Positions 54,398 to 63,923 of a stretch of DNA of 64,000 nt are shown in pieces. The notes under the pieces are model-generated. The model searched no databases, was not told the origin of the DNA, and saw only the letters and a list, made by a program, of their open reading frames with translations. Position 1 is the first letter of the stretch; each line of letters starts with the position of its first letter. The stretch covers positions 2,357,001 to 2,421,000 of the forward strand of contig NZ_CP040676.1 in NCBI RefSeq assembly GCF_005960665.1. The letters are read 5' to 3'. Origin of the DNA: Exiguobacterium mexicanum (GTDB lineage Bacteria > Bacillota > Bacilli > Exiguobacteriales > Exiguobacteriaceae). Position numbers and translations under genes: made by a program.

Positions 54398-55105
54398 TTA
54401 GACGAAACATGGAATCTGCGGATTGAACGTCTTGTTGTTCTCCGTCATAACCTGCTTTTTAATTTTGCCTTCTCCGAGATAGACGATACGGTCGGCGAGC
54501 GCCTCCGCATCCTCTTCATCGTGGGTAACGAAGATGGTCGTCGTTCCCGTCTGTTTGAGGAGGCGGCGCAAATCGTCCCGAATGCGATGTTGGAGCGACG
54601 TGTCCAAGTTGCTGAACGGCTCATCCAAGATGAGGAGCGATGGTTTCGGTGCCAACGCACGCGCGAGCGCGACACGCTGTTGCTGACCACCACTGAGCTC
54701 ATACGGATAGCGATGACGGAACTCGGACAAGTTCACGAGCGTCAGCATCTCTTCGACACGCTCGTTCCGCTCTTTCCGGCTCAATTTATGCAGACCGAAG
54801 CGGATGTTCTTCTCAACGGTCATATGCGGGAAGAGCGCATAGTCTTGGAACACCATCCCGACACCACGCTGTTCAGGCGGCATGAACTGGCAATCGTCGC
54901 AACAGACACAATCGTTGACGACGACGACGCCTTGATTCGGCATCTCAAGTCCTGCGATGAGGCGTAAAATCGTACTCTTCCCAGAACCGCTGTCACCGAG
55001 AAGCGAGACGATTTCACCTTTCGTGATCGAGATTGAGAATCCTTTAATCGTCTCGGCTTGCGCACCTTTATAGCTGAAGTGTAAATCGTTGATTTGAACA
55101 AACAT
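54398..55105 (-). CDS. Ferric iron ABC transporter, ATP-binding protein
   Basis: 235 residues. Walker A GDSGSGKST (37-45), Q-loop VFQDYALFPHMTVEKN, signature LSGGQQQR, Walker B LLILDEPFSNLD and switch His in VTHDEED. It looks like FbpC/FutC but lacks the C-terminal TOBE region (family members are usually about 350 residues). Between Walker A and the Q-loop it carries C66-V-C68-C69-DD-C72, an unusual cysteine cluster. The start overlaps the permease stop by one base (TAATG). Confidence 0.85.
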   Translation of the reverse strand: MFVQINDLHFSYKGAQAETIKGFSISITKGEIVSLLGDSGSGKSTILRLIAGLEMPNQGVVVVNDCVCCDDCQFMPPEQRGVGMVFQDYALFPHMTVEKNIRFGLHKLSRKERNERVEEMLTLVNLSEFRHRYPYELSGGQQQRVALARALAPKPSLLILDEPFSNLDTSLQHRIRDDLRRLLKQTGTTTIFVTHDEEDAEALADRIVYLGEGKIKKQVMTENNKTFNPQIPCFV

Positions 55106-56751
55106 TAGTCGGCCTCCTTATCAAGCACCTTATGGAACACAAAGATCAACAGTCCGCTCATGAGCACGATGACGATTGAGGCGAGCGCGGCCTCATGTAT
55201 CTTCTCGTCACTGACATATTTGAACGCCTGTGTGGCGAGCGTCGAAAAATTGAACGGCTGTAAAAACAGCGTCAGCGGCAATTCTTTCATAATATCGATA
55301 AAGACGAGGATGAACGCGCTCATGATCGCCCCTTTAATCATCGGGATGTCGACTCGGAAGAACGTCTGCACCGTTCCCCAGCCGAGCATGCGCGACGCTT
55401 CCGTGAACGATTTGCCGACTTTCTCAAATCCGCTCTCGATCGAGTTATAGCCGATGGCGAGGAAGCGGATGACGTAGGCGAAGATGAGCATGATGAGCGT
55501 CGTCCTGAACACGAACGTCTGGCCTAAATCTAAGGCGAGCGCCACGTTCAGCACCCACTCATCAAGCAGCAAGAACAACGTGATGACGGCGATGGCGATG
55601 GCCGCTCCCGGAATCGAATAACCGAGCGTCGTCACTTTCGAGATGACGCGTGTCATGTTCGACGGGAACAGGCGCGTGTAGTTGGCGATGATGAGCGCGA
55701 ACACGAGAATGATCACGGTCGCAATGAACGCCACGCTCACCGTGTTCCAGACGAGGCGGAAAAACTCGGCCGTGAACACTTGTTCGAACGTCAATACCGT
55801 CCAAGCGACGAGCTGCACGAACGGGATGAGGAACGCGACGGCGAAGATGGTCGCCACATAGCCGAATACGGCGTAGCGGTGCCACCCGTTCAATTGTCTC
55901 GGTTTGAGCGGCTTCACTTTCGTCGTCGCATAGCTGAACTGCTTCCGACCTCGGACGAGCCGTTCCATCGTCAAGATGGCGATGACGAGAATCATGAGCG
56001 TCCCGGCGAGTTTCAGCGCCGAGGACGTATCTTTCATCCCGAACCACGTACTGAAGATGGCCGTGCTGAACGTTTGAATCCCGAAGTATTTGACGACCCC
56101 ATAGTCGTTCAATACTTCCATCAACACGAGGCTGACCCCGCCGATGATGGCGACACGCGAAATCGGGATGACGACGGTGAAGAAGATATCCCATGAGCCG
56201 CGGCCGAGGATGCGGGCGTTCTCAATCATCGAGGACGATTGGTTGTGCAAGAAGGCCCGCGTGATCGTGTAAATGTATGGATACAAGAACAGCGTGAAGA
56301 TGAACACCGTTCCTTGAATCGTCATGATGTTGAAATACGTCTGGTCGACGGTGATGCCGAACTCATTGCGTAGCGTCGTCTGGATGACGCCCGTATAGTT
56401 CAAAATCCCGTGATACGTGTATCCCCCGATATAAGGCGGGATGGCGAGCGGTAAGATGAGCGCCCATTTGAAGAACTTACGGAACGGGAAGTCGTATACC
56501 GTGACGAACCAAGCTAAGCTCGTCCCGATAATCGTCGTCAGCAGGCCGGTCGCAAGCATGATGAACAGGGTATTGCGTACGTAAGTCGGCAACAAATACT
56601 CGCGGATGTGTTGCCAGTTGTCATTGACCGGTGCGAATAGTTCGACCAAGACGACGACACCTGGCAGGACGATGAACAAGAGCGCGATAAAGCTGAGGAT
56701 GGCCCATCCATTCAGTTGTCGTTTCAGCGCGTACCAGTTCATGTCGTACAA
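55105..56751 (-). CDS. Ferric iron ABC transporter, fused two-domain permease
   Basis: 548 residues and about 12 spans, with two BPD_transp_1 domains: the first ends in the EAA loop ILGRGSWDIFFTVVIPISRVAI, the second in EASRMLGWGTVQTFFRVDIPMI. This FbpB-type fusion is typical of Fe3+ importers and avoids the need for a second permease gene. ATG 56751. It is followed directly by the ATPase gene. Confidence 0.9.
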   Translation of the reverse strand: MYDMNWYALKRQLNGWAILSFIALLFIVLPGVVVLVELFAPVNDNWQHIREYLLPTYVRNTLFIMLATGLLTTIIGTSLAWFVTVYDFPFRKFFKWALILPLAIPPYIGGYTYHGILNYTGVIQTTLRNEFGITVDQTYFNIMTIQGTVFIFTLFLYPYIYTITRAFLHNQSSSMIENARILGRGSWDIFFTVVIPISRVAIIGGVSLVLMEVLNDYGVVKYFGIQTFSTAIFSTWFGMKDTSSALKLAGTLMILVIAILTMERLVRGRKQFSYATTKVKPLKPRQLNGWHRYAVFGYVATIFAVAFLIPFVQLVAWTVLTFEQVFTAEFFRLVWNTVSVAFIATVIILVFALIIANYTRLFPSNMTRVISKVTTLGYSIPGAAIAIAVITLFLLLDEWVLNVALALDLGQTFVFRTTLIMLIFAYVIRFLAIGYNSIESGFEKVGKSFTEASRMLGWGTVQTFFRVDIPMIKGAIMSAFILVFIDIMKELPLTLFLQPFNFSTLATQAFKYVSDEKIHEAALASIVIVLMSGLLIFVFHKVLDKEAD

Positions 56752-56837
56752 CTCCCGTTCTTCTTTCGTTCAGTCACTTCCTGTCCCATCATATCAGGTT
56801 CAACGCTCTCGTTGTACCGCTAGCGTGTCGAGAAACG

Positions 56838-56874
56838 CAAAAATCTTCGGCCTGAACGTCTGTTCAAGCCGAAG
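56838..56874 (-). terminator. Intra-operon terminator after the binding protein gene
   Basis: CTTCGGC(T)TGAAC/GTTCAGGCCGAAG hairpin with ATTTTTG after it on the minus strand, between the binding protein gene and the permease gene. It would make the binding protein more abundant than the membrane subunits. Confidence 0.7.
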
Positions 56875-56879
56875 TCTTC

Positions 56880-57950
56880 TTATTTCCAGCCCGCTTCGTT
56901 GAAGACGCGGATGGCTTCTTGCTGGTTTTCACCGAGGACAGACAAGTTGATGTCCTGCTCTTTGAACTCACCCCATGATTTAAGGAGTTCGTTCGGTTCA
57001 ACCGATTCATTTACTGGATACTCGTAGTTTACGCTCGCGAACTGCTCTTGTGCCGACGGATCAGACATGAACTCCATGAGCTTCTTCGCGTTCTCCGAGT
57101 TCTTCGAGGCTTTCGTCATCGCGATTCCTGAGATGTTCACGTGTGTCCCCGTCGTATCTTGGTTCGGGAAGAAGACGCCAAGTTGTTCAGCGACTTTCTT
57201 CTCTTCCGCATCTTCCGAATTCAACATGAGACCCATGTAGTAGGTGTTCATAATGGCGACATCACCTTCACCGGCCACGACTGCTTTCGCTTGGTCACGG
57301 TCGTTCCCTTGTGGGTCGCGTGCAAAGTTGTTGACCATGCCTTTCGCCCACTCTTTTGCCTGGTCGACACCGTTCACTTCGATGAATGAGGCGAGGAGCG
57401 AGATGTTGTACATGTTCTCAGACGGACGGACGAGTACTTTGCCGTTCCACTGTTCTTCTGTGAGTGCTTCATACGTTGACAAGTCTTCTGGTTTCACGCG
57501 GTCTTTCGCATAGACGATGACACGCGCCCGTTTCGTGAGACCGAACCATTCTTTATCTGTGTCACGATATTTCTCTGGGACGTTCGACTCAAGCACGTCG
57601 CTATCGACCGCTTGCAGGTGTCCCGCTTCTTTCGCTTGATACAAGTTCCCTGCATCCGCTGTGATGAAGAGATCGGCTTCCGTGTTATCGCCTTCTGTGT
57701 TCAAACGCTCGAGCAACTCATCGCTCTTCCCTTCGACGACGTTGACTTTCACGCCTGTCTCTTCTTCGAACTGCTTGTAAAGCTCTTTATCGACATCATA
57801 GTGACGGCTCGAGTAAACATTAACGACTTTTGACTCTTCTGCTGTCTCGTTGTCGCTTGAAGTCGTCGTTTCTTCTGTGCTGGCGCAAGCCGCAAGAAGC
57901 GATGTTGTGAGCGCAGCCGAAAGGCCAAGTGCCATGTACTTTTTGTTCAT
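56880..57950 (-). CDS. Ferric iron-binding lipoprotein of the FbpA/FutA type
   Basis: 356 residues. Lipoprotein signal 1-21 with lipobox LLAAC. The mature protein is a class C periplasmic-binding fold: NVYSSRHYDVDKELY at the N-terminus, NTEADLFITADAGNLY and MNTYYMGLM, where paired Tyr residues of FbpA chelate iron. ATG 57950 lies 8 nt after GGGGGAT; the GTG further upstream precedes the SD. Two Fur-box matches lie upstream. Confidence 0.9.
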   Translation of the reverse strand: MNKKYMALGLSAALTTSLLAACASTEETTTSSDNETAEESKVVNVYSSRHYDVDKELYKQFEEETGVKVNVVEGKSDELLERLNTEGDNTEADLFITADAGNLYQAKEAGHLQAVDSDVLESNVPEKYRDTDKEWFGLTKRARVIVYAKDRVKPEDLSTYEALTEEQWNGKVLVRPSENMYNISLLASFIEVNGVDQAKEWAKGMVNNFARDPQGNDRDQAKAVVAGEGDVAIMNTYYMGLMLNSEDAEEKKVAEQLGVFFPNQDTTGTHVNISGIAMTKASKNSENAKKLMEFMSDPSAQEQFASVNYEYPVNESVEPNELLKSWGEFKEQDINLSVLGENQQEAIRVFNEAGWK

Positions 57951-57988
57951 TTCATAATCCCCCACTTATTCATCTCTATTATTGGTAA

Positions 57989-58032
57989 TGATAATTACTC
58001 TCAGTTACTATCATCACTGATAATCATTCTCA
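57989..58032. promoter_or_regulatory. Tandem Fur boxes upstream of the iron transporter
   Basis: TGATAATCATTCTCA (58018-58032) matches 14 of 15 positions of the 7-1-7 Fur consensus TGATAATNATTATCA. TGATAATTACTCTCA (57989-58003) is a weaker second copy. They cover the expected promoter of the binding protein gene. Confidence 0.75.
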
Positions 58033-58104
58033 CGTCAACCTTTTTTTGAAATCGTTTACCGTAGTTATACGTATATAACTTAACAGTTTTGACCTTATCA
58101 TTTC

Positions 58105-58160
58105 TTGACTTTAAAACGACTAGCCCTCTATAGTGAAAGAGAACAAACCGTCTGGTCGGT
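58105..58160 (+). promoter_or_regulatory. Promoter and operator of the TetR-RND unit
   Basis: TTGACT (58105-58110) and TATAGT (58129-58134) with 18-nt spacing. ACCG-N6-CGGT (58147-58160) just downstream is an inverted repeat placed where an autoregulating TetR would block transcription. Confidence 0.6.
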
Positions 58161-58178
58161 ACAGAAAGGAGGCATGAC

Positions 58179-58751
58179 ATGACAAACCGATCAATGATCA
58201 CGAAACAGAAATTGTTGGATGCCGCGACGGATATCATCATGGAGCATGGTGTGCATCATCTTACATTAGATGAAGTCGCCAAGACGGCTGGCGTCTCGAA
58301 AGGTGGTCTCCTGTATCATTATCCATCCAAAGAAGCGCTGTTGACCGCCATCGTCGAACGGCTCCAAACCGAGCAAAACGAGTTGTACGAGTCGCTTCAA
58401 GCGGACGGCAACGGTCCTGTCGAAGCGTTCGTCCGCCTATTTGACGAGACGAAACTCCATCCCGAGCGTTCACCGATTCAAATCGACGCCGAGAAGATGA
58501 TTGCCTTCTTGACGCTGTTCGCTGTCGACCAAGAGTACGCCGAACGGTGGAAGCATGACCTCGACACGTTCTTCGCAGCGTTTCAACAGACGAGCGACCC
58601 CGTCGAGACGATGATCATCCGTTATGCACTCGAAGGCATGATGATGTCCGAGCACTTCAACGTCGGCGTCGCCCCCCCTGCCTTGAAGCACGACATTATC
58701 GCTCGCTTGATCGAGCGAGCCCGGCATATCGATGCGGGTAAAACAGACTAA
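58179..58751 (+). CDS. TetR family regulator
   Basis: 190 residues. The N-terminal TetR HTH is LLDAATDIIMEHGVHHLTLDEVAKTAGVSKGGLLYHYPSKEALLTAI. The remainder is a helical ligand domain with no obvious family match. RBS AAGGAGG precedes ATG 58179. It ends 15 nt before the RND gene, so the two are probably one operon with the regulator repressing both. Confidence 0.92.
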   Translation: MTNRSMITKQKLLDAATDIIMEHGVHHLTLDEVAKTAGVSKGGLLYHYPSKEALLTAIVERLQTEQNELYESLQADGNGPVEAFVRLFDETKLHPERSPIQIDAEKMIAFLTLFAVDQEYAERWKHDLDTFFAAFQQTSDPVETMIIRYALEGMMMSEHFNVGVAPPALKHDIIARLIERARHIDAGKTD

Positions 58752-58766
58752 ACCATCAGAGGAGAA

Positions 58767-61700
58767 ATGAACCCCATGCAGAAAATCACGTCCTTCTCCG
58801 TCAACAACAAGTTCGCAGTCTGGTTGATGACGATCATCTTGACAGCCGCCGGAATTTTCGCCGGCTTGACGATGAAACTAGAAACATTGCCTGACATCAC
58901 GACACCGACCGTCTCGGTGACGACGATTTATCCAGGAGCCTCACCTGAACAAGTGCTCGATGAAGTGAGCACCGTGCTCGAAGAGCGCTTGAAGAGCTTG
59001 AACGGTGTCGAACAAGTTCGTTCGTCTTCGTTCCAGAACGCTTCAAACATTCAAATTGATTACGACTTCAGCACCGACATGGAAGAGGCTGAACAACTCG
59101 TCAAAGACGCGCTCAGCAACGTCGAGTTGCCTGAAGCCGTTCAAGACCCGCAAGTGTCGCGTCTCAGCTTTGACGCGTTCCCGGTCATCGGGGCAGCCGT
59201 CTCGGATGAGAGTCTCGATTTGGCTGAATTGACGAAATTGGTTGAAGATGAGTTACAACCAGCGCTTGAAGGTGTCGAAGGCGCTCAGACCGTGCAAATC
59301 GCCGGACAAGAGATTCGTCGCGTCGAGCTTCAGTTCGACGAGGAGGCACTTGCCGAATACAACTTGACGGAAGACACGGTCAAACAGTTGATTCAAGCGA
59401 ACGATGCCCGCATCGCGCTCGGCTTGTATGAACTCGGTGATACGGAACAAGCCGTCGTCATCGACGGGAAGTCAGAGACGCTCGAGGCGTTCCGCGACCT
59501 CCAAATCCCGTACTCACCCGCACAAACGGAACAGCCGGTGCCAGGTGCGCCAACAGAACTTCCGACTGGCGAGACTCCACAAGTCCCGACTGAAGTGCCA
59601 GGTGCCGTGCCACCAGCCAACATCCCGACGACTGTCCCGACCGTCGCCTTGAGCGAACTCGCGACGATTGAAGACCGCGGGATCGAGGAATCGATTTCAC
59701 GGTCGAACGGGGAACGTTCCATCGGGATTCAAGTGACGAAAACACAAGATGCGAACACCGTCGACGTCGTCAACGCCGTCAAAGACGTGCTCGCCGACTT
59801 CGAAGCCGACTATGACACGGCCAAAGTATCGGTCACGCTCGACCAAGGTCAACCGATTGAAGAATCGGTCGAGACGATGGTCTCGAAAGCGTTGCTCGGT
59901 GGCTTGTTCGCCATCTTGATCATTCTCGTGTTCCTTCGTAACTTCCGCTCGACGATTATTGCGGTCATCTCGATTCCGCTCTCGCTCCTTATGGCATTGA
60001 TCGTCTTGAAACAGCTCGACATCACGCTTAACATCATGACGCTCGGCGCGATGACCGTCGCCATCGGACGCGTCGTCGACGACTCCATCGTCGTCATTGA
60101 GAACATTTACCGCCGCCTCACCCGTCCGAACGAAACGTTGCGAGGCAAAGAACTGATTATCGCCTCGACGAAAGAAGTGTTCATTCCGATCGCGTCGTCG
60201 ACGATCGTCACAATCGCTGTCTTCTTGCCGCTCGGGTTCGTCACTGGCTTCGTCGGTGAGCTGTTCTTACCGTTCGCCTTGACCGTCGTCTTCGCCTTGC
60301 TCGCGTCATTACTCGTCGCGATCACGGTCGTACCGATGATGGCCGACTCGTTCTTTAAGAACCGCGATAAATTGAAACCAGAAGAAGGACCAGGGAAGCT
60401 CGCGCAATGGTATCGTGGTGTCCTCAACTGGTCGCTCAACCATAAACTCGTCGTCTTCGGTCTCGCGACAGCACTCTTAATCGGAAGTTTCGCCCTCGTC
60501 CCAGCCATCGGGGTCAACTTCTTGAACCAAGAGTCGGAGAAGACGCTTTACGTCACGTTCGACCCAGAACCGGGCCAAACACTTGACGATTCGATTGCGG
60601 CAGCTGAAATCGCCGAAACTTATTTCATGGAAGAGCAAGCAGACGCGACCGACGTCCAATTCACGGTCGGTGGCGAGAACCCGCTCAACCCGGGGAACAA
60701 CAAACAAGGGATTTTCATCGTCCAGTATGACCCGGACACAGAAGATTTCGCTGACGTCAAAATCGCTGACGTCGAACGCTTGAACGAACTCGCTACAGGC
60801 GGGGAATGGAAAGAGCAAGACTTCGCCGGCGGCGCCGGCACGAGTGGCGTGACGTACAACGTCTATGCCAACTCGCTCGAAGATCTAGAAGCCATCGTCC
60901 CGACATTCATCGAGACGATTGAAGAAGAGACGGATTACGTCCGTCAAGCGACGTCCGATCTTCGCGAATCTTACGTGCAGTACACGTTCAACGTCGACCA
61001 GCAAGCTACTGCTGAGGCAGGCGTCTCGGCCGCTCAGCTCGCCCAGACGATTGGACAGTTCCAAGCGCAAGAAAGCCCGCTTTCGACCGTGACGATCGAT
61101 GACAAGCAACTCGATGTCATCATCCCGACAGAACAAGTCACGTACGACAGCATCGAAGAGTTGCAAGAACAAGAAGTGACGACGCCGTTCGGCCCTCGGC
61201 CAATCTCGGACTTCATCGAAGTCGAGGAAGGTACGACACCGGATACGCTCGTCCAACGCGACGGGAAGCTCCTCGCTCGCGTCAACGTCGAGCTCAGCAC
61301 GGACAAAGCGACGGAAGCTTCGGCTGCTATCGAAGAACGTGTGTCTGACATCGAGCTCCCGACTGGTGTCTCGTATGACGTCGGTGGGGTCACTGAACAG
61401 ATTCAAGAATCGTTCACCCAGCTCGGTCTCGCCATGCTCGCGGCCGTCGCCATCGTCTACTTGGTGCTCGTTATCACGTTCGGTGGTGCCGTTACGCCTT
61501 TCGTCGTCCTGTTCTCGCTCCCTTACGCGATTATCGGGGGACTTGTCGCTCTCCTCATCACAGGCGAAACGATTTCGGTATCTGCCTTAATCGGTGCGCT
61601 CATGTTGATCGGAATCGTTGTCACGAACGCCATCGTCTTGATTGACCGCGTCATTCATAAAGAAGCGGCCGGTCTCTCGACACGCGATGCCTTGCTCGAA

Positions 61701-61919
61701 GCAGCCGGTACGCGTCTCCGTCCGATCCTCATGACGGCGCTCGCGACGATTGGTGCCCTCGCACCGCTCGCCCTCGGCCTTGAAGGCGGCGCCTTGATCT
61801 CGAAAGGTCTCGGTGTGACCGTCATCGGCGGATTGACGAGTTCGACGCTGTTGACGCTCCTCATCGTCCCAATCGTGTATGAGTTCTTCGCGCGGTTCCG
61901 TAAAAATAAAGAAGTGTAA
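58767..61919 (+). CDS. RND efflux permease (SwrC/YerP-like, AcrB superfamily)
   Basis: 1050 residues, 12 spans. AcrB-type features: MKLETLPDITTPTVSVTT, the TM4 charged region in GRVVDDSIVVIENIYRR (paired Asp for proton relay), GATAYN-like porter repeats and the closing GGALISKGLGVTVIGG. SwrC in Bacillus exports surfactin and acriflavine. A Pro-rich insertion (about residues 246-293) lies before the AcrB PN2-type strand. ATG 58767 is 2 nt after GGAG; ATG 58776 is 11 nt after it. Confidence 0.9.
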   Translation: MNPMQKITSFSVNNKFAVWLMTIILTAAGIFAGLTMKLETLPDITTPTVSVTTIYPGASPEQVLDEVSTVLEERLKSLNGVEQVRSSSFQNASNIQIDYDFSTDMEEAEQLVKDALSNVELPEAVQDPQVSRLSFDAFPVIGAAVSDESLDLAELTKLVEDELQPALEGVEGAQTVQIAGQEIRRVELQFDEEALAEYNLTEDTVKQLIQANDARIALGLYELGDTEQAVVIDGKSETLEAFRDLQIPYSPAQTEQPVPGAPTELPTGETPQVPTEVPGAVPPANIPTTVPTVALSELATIEDRGIEESISRSNGERSIGIQVTKTQDANTVDVVNAVKDVLADFEADYDTAKVSVTLDQGQPIEESVETMVSKALLGGLFAILIILVFLRNFRSTIIAVISIPLSLLMALIVLKQLDITLNIMTLGAMTVAIGRVVDDSIVVIENIYRRLTRPNETLRGKELIIASTKEVFIPIASSTIVTIAVFLPLGFVTGFVGELFLPFALTVVFALLASLLVAITVVPMMADSFFKNRDKLKPEEGPGKLAQWYRGVLNWSLNHKLVVFGLATALLIGSFALVPAIGVNFLNQESEKTLYVTFDPEPGQTLDDSIAAAEIAETYFMEEQADATDVQFTVGGENPLNPGNNKQGIFIVQYDPDTEDFADVKIADVERLNELATGGEWKEQDFAGGAGTSGVTYNVYANSLEDLEAIVPTFIETIEEETDYVRQATSDLRESYVQYTFNVDQQATAEAGVSAAQLAQTIGQFQAQESPLSTVTIDDKQLDVIIPTEQVTYDSIEELQEQEVTTPFGPRPISDFIEVEEGTTPDTLVQRDGKLLARVNVELSTDKATEASAAIEERVSDIELPTGVSYDVGGVTEQIQESFTQLGLAMLAAVAIVYLVLVITFGGAVTPFVVLFSLPYAIIGGLVALLITGETISVSALIGALMLIGIVVTNAIVLIDRVIHKEAAGLSTRDALLEAAGTRLRPILMTALATIGALAPLALGLEGGALISKGLGVTVIGGLTSSTLLTLLIVPIVYEFFARFRKNKEV

Positions 61920-61922
61920 CGG

Positions 61923-61961
61923 AAAAGAGAGTTGACCTAAACAGGATCGACTCTCTTTTTT
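61923..61961. terminator. Bidirectional terminator
   Basis: A 13-bp stem with one G-T pair, AAAAGAGAGTTGA/TCGACTCTCTTTT, then T6 on the + strand. Confidence 0.82.
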
Positions 61962-61965
61962 GTGT

Positions 61966-62703
61966 TCAATGGCATTGCATGATGATTTCGGTTTCTTCAA
62001 ACCGTTTGGCTCGGAGCGCTTCGGTCGGGATGAGGAAATAAAGGATGCCGGCGTCACCGAACATGATGTCGAGTTCTTCGCTTGAATCCATTTGGAAAAG
62101 GAGGAACGGATCGCTGAAACGGTCACCGTACGTATCTTCCACTTCTTCGAACACATCGTTTTGCACTTCGTCCGGATGTCCGCCGATCGCGTGCACCTCG
62201 CCTTCATCGAACAACTCTTCTAAGGCGATGTACTCGTCTTCAGTCATGAGATTGAATAGCGTATCAACGTTCGGTGCGTAGGATTCCTCGAACACGACGG
62301 CTCGCTCATTGAGTGCCTCGCCAATCCGGACCCGTTCAAGTGTCGTCGTTTCAGTGTAGAGAACTCGCCAAAGATGACGTTCATCTGTATCACCCCACGG
62401 CTGTTCCTCCATATCATAAAAGAAAGAGAGCAATCCTTGTTTCGGAAGCTCCTCGACCGACTCGAAGCCTACGAAGTCGCTCAAGCGAAATTGCGCCAAA
62501 AACGTCAAGTTTTCTCCCGGATGGTCCGACACACTCGGTAAATCTGGGTAACCGCCAAATTTTGAATGCCCGATTGCCACTTCTTCTCGCGCCGTCCGCG
62601 GTACGAGCTTCAAGTTGATTCGTTTCATGAACGCCGCCAAGACTTCATTCCCGTCCTTAATTCCATGTGTTTTTATAAACTGCTTCACCGCTTGTAGTTC
62701 CAT
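61966..62703 (-). CDS. DUF1963 (YwqG-like) protein
   Basis: 245 residues from ATG 62703, behind GAGGTGTGG. Motifs KFGGYPDLP, FLAQFRLSDF, GLLSFFYD and the late HAIGGHPDEVQ plus LLFQMDSSEELDIMFGDAGILYFLI define the YwqG/DUF1963 group. Related Bacillus proteins occur in LXG toxin loci, but no toxin is present here. Function unknown. Confidence 0.85.
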   Translation of the reverse strand: MELQAVKQFIKTHGIKDGNEVLAAFMKRINLKLVPRTAREEVAIGHSKFGGYPDLPSVSDHPGENLTFLAQFRLSDFVGFESVEELPKQGLLSFFYDMEEQPWGDTDERHLWRVLYTETTTLERVRIGEALNERAVVFEESYAPNVDTLFNLMTEDEYIALEELFDEGEVHAIGGHPDEVQNDVFEEVEDTYGDRFSDPFLLFQMDSSEELDIMFGDAGILYFLIPTEALRAKRFEETEIIMQCH

Positions 62704-62854
62704 CTCCACACCTCGTTTACATAGGATGCTCATAGTGTATCACAGCGAACGTACGTACCCATTCTCTTTTTTGTCCTCGCCTCTCTCTTGACCTAGATGA
62801 TAAAGTTTGAGAGAATCCATACGTTTTGAACTTAAATGCGAAAGGATGGTATAC

Positions 62855-63211
62855 ATGCAACTCTTTATCAAATGGATGATCGGCCTTTCGCTCTTATTCG
62901 GGTTAAGCGCGCTCGTCAATTGGATTGTCGCCACTTTAGAATGGAAAGTGCCTGGGAACGTCGTCGGGATGATGCTGTTGTTGATATTACTTATGACAAA
63001 AATCATCCGAGTCGAATGGATCGAGGACAGTGCCGGCTTCCTCACGAAACATCTCGCTTTCTTCTTCATCCCGATTGCGGTCGGTCTCATGTCTTATAGT
63101 AATCTATTAAAAGCAGAAGGGATCCCGCTCTTTCTCGCCTTGATGATCAGTCTAAGTGTGGGGCTCATCGTGACCGCCATCATCTCCGGAAGACGAGGTG
63201 AAGCGTCATGA
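62855..63211 (+). CDS. lrgA: LrgA/CidA family holin-like protein
   Basis: 118 residues, four spans. IVATLEWKVPGNVVGMMLLLILL and FFFIPIAVGLM match the LrgA/CidA motifs. It affects murein hydrolase export and, in Bacillus PftA, pyruvate transport. ATG 62855 has AAAGGATGG upstream. Its stop overlaps lrgB by 4 nt. The LrgA versus CidA label is uncertain without a regulator (LytSR or CidR) nearby. Confidence 0.85.
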   Translation: MQLFIKWMIGLSLLFGLSALVNWIVATLEWKVPGNVVGMMLLLILLMTKIIRVEWIEDSAGFLTKHLAFFFIPIAVGLMSYSNLLKAEGIPLFLALMISLSVGLIVTAIISGRRGEAS

Positions 63212-63882
63212 CATTATTTTGGGTACTCGTCACAGTTGGTGTCTATCTCATCAGCCGAAAACTATCATTTAAATGGGCGTCTCCGTTCACGAACGTCGTC
63301 TTCTTGAGCACAACTATTTTGATTGTGATCCTCCTTCTCTTTGAACAACCGTACGACGTGTATGAACCGGCCAAAGATTTGATCACGATTTTACTCGGCC
63401 CGGCGACCGTCGCCCTCGGTCTGCCGTTGTACCGCAACTTGCCGACGCTACTCGCACGCGCGAGACGTGCCCTCAGTGCAATCGTTGCCGGTACCGTCTC
63501 GACGATTATCGTCGCAGTCATGATTGGAACGGCGCTCAAACTGACGGACCAAGTGCTCATCGGGCTAGCGGTCAAATCCGTCACTGCTCCGATTGCACTC
63601 GAACTGGCAAAACAGCTCCAAGGAGACGCGGCGCTTGCTGCCTCCATCACTGTCGCCTGTGGCATACTCGGTGCCATGTTCGGTCCGCTAATGTTGTCGC
63701 TTTTCAAAGTGACTGATCCGTTCACGCGAGGACTCGCACTCGGAACGATCAGCCACGGCATCGGCACGGCTCAAGCCGCGACAGAACATCCGCTCTCAGG
63801 GGCCACCGGGGGCGCGGCGATGGGCCTGTCCGCCATCTTCACGTCGTTTTTGTTGCCGTTTCTCCTGCCGTTCCTTCTTTAA
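63208..63882 (+). CDS. lrgB: LrgB/CidB family membrane protein
   Basis: 224 residues. The family core ALGLPLYRN, LAVKSVTAPIALELA, ACGILGAMFGPL and GLALGTISHGIGTAQA is complete. It acts with LrgA, either in murein hydrolase control or as the PftB subunit of a pyruvate importer. Coupled to lrgA by ATGA. The C-terminus ends in a short Leu/Phe-rich repeat (FLLPFLLPFLL). Confidence 0.87.
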   Translation: MTLFWVLVTVGVYLISRKLSFKWASPFTNVVFLSTTILIVILLLFEQPYDVYEPAKDLITILLGPATVALGLPLYRNLPTLLARARRALSAIVAGTVSTIIVAVMIGTALKLTDQVLIGLAVKSVTAPIALELAKQLQGDAALAASITVACGILGAMFGPLMLSLFKVTDPFTRGLALGTISHGIGTAQAATEHPLSGATGGAAMGLSAIFTSFLLPFLLPFLL

Positions 63883-63923
63883 AAAAGGCCAGCACCCTTG
63901 TTTCATACAAATTGAGTAAAAGT

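Noticed and set aside
61587-62207. 206-codon minus frame spanning the RND end and the DUF1963 gene
   Set aside because: It runs through a strong terminator and lies out of frame or antisense to two real genes.
62807-62854. Upstream in-frame start for lrgA
   Set aside because: It adds 16 residues without a ribosome binding site; ATG 62855 has AAAGGATGG and family length.
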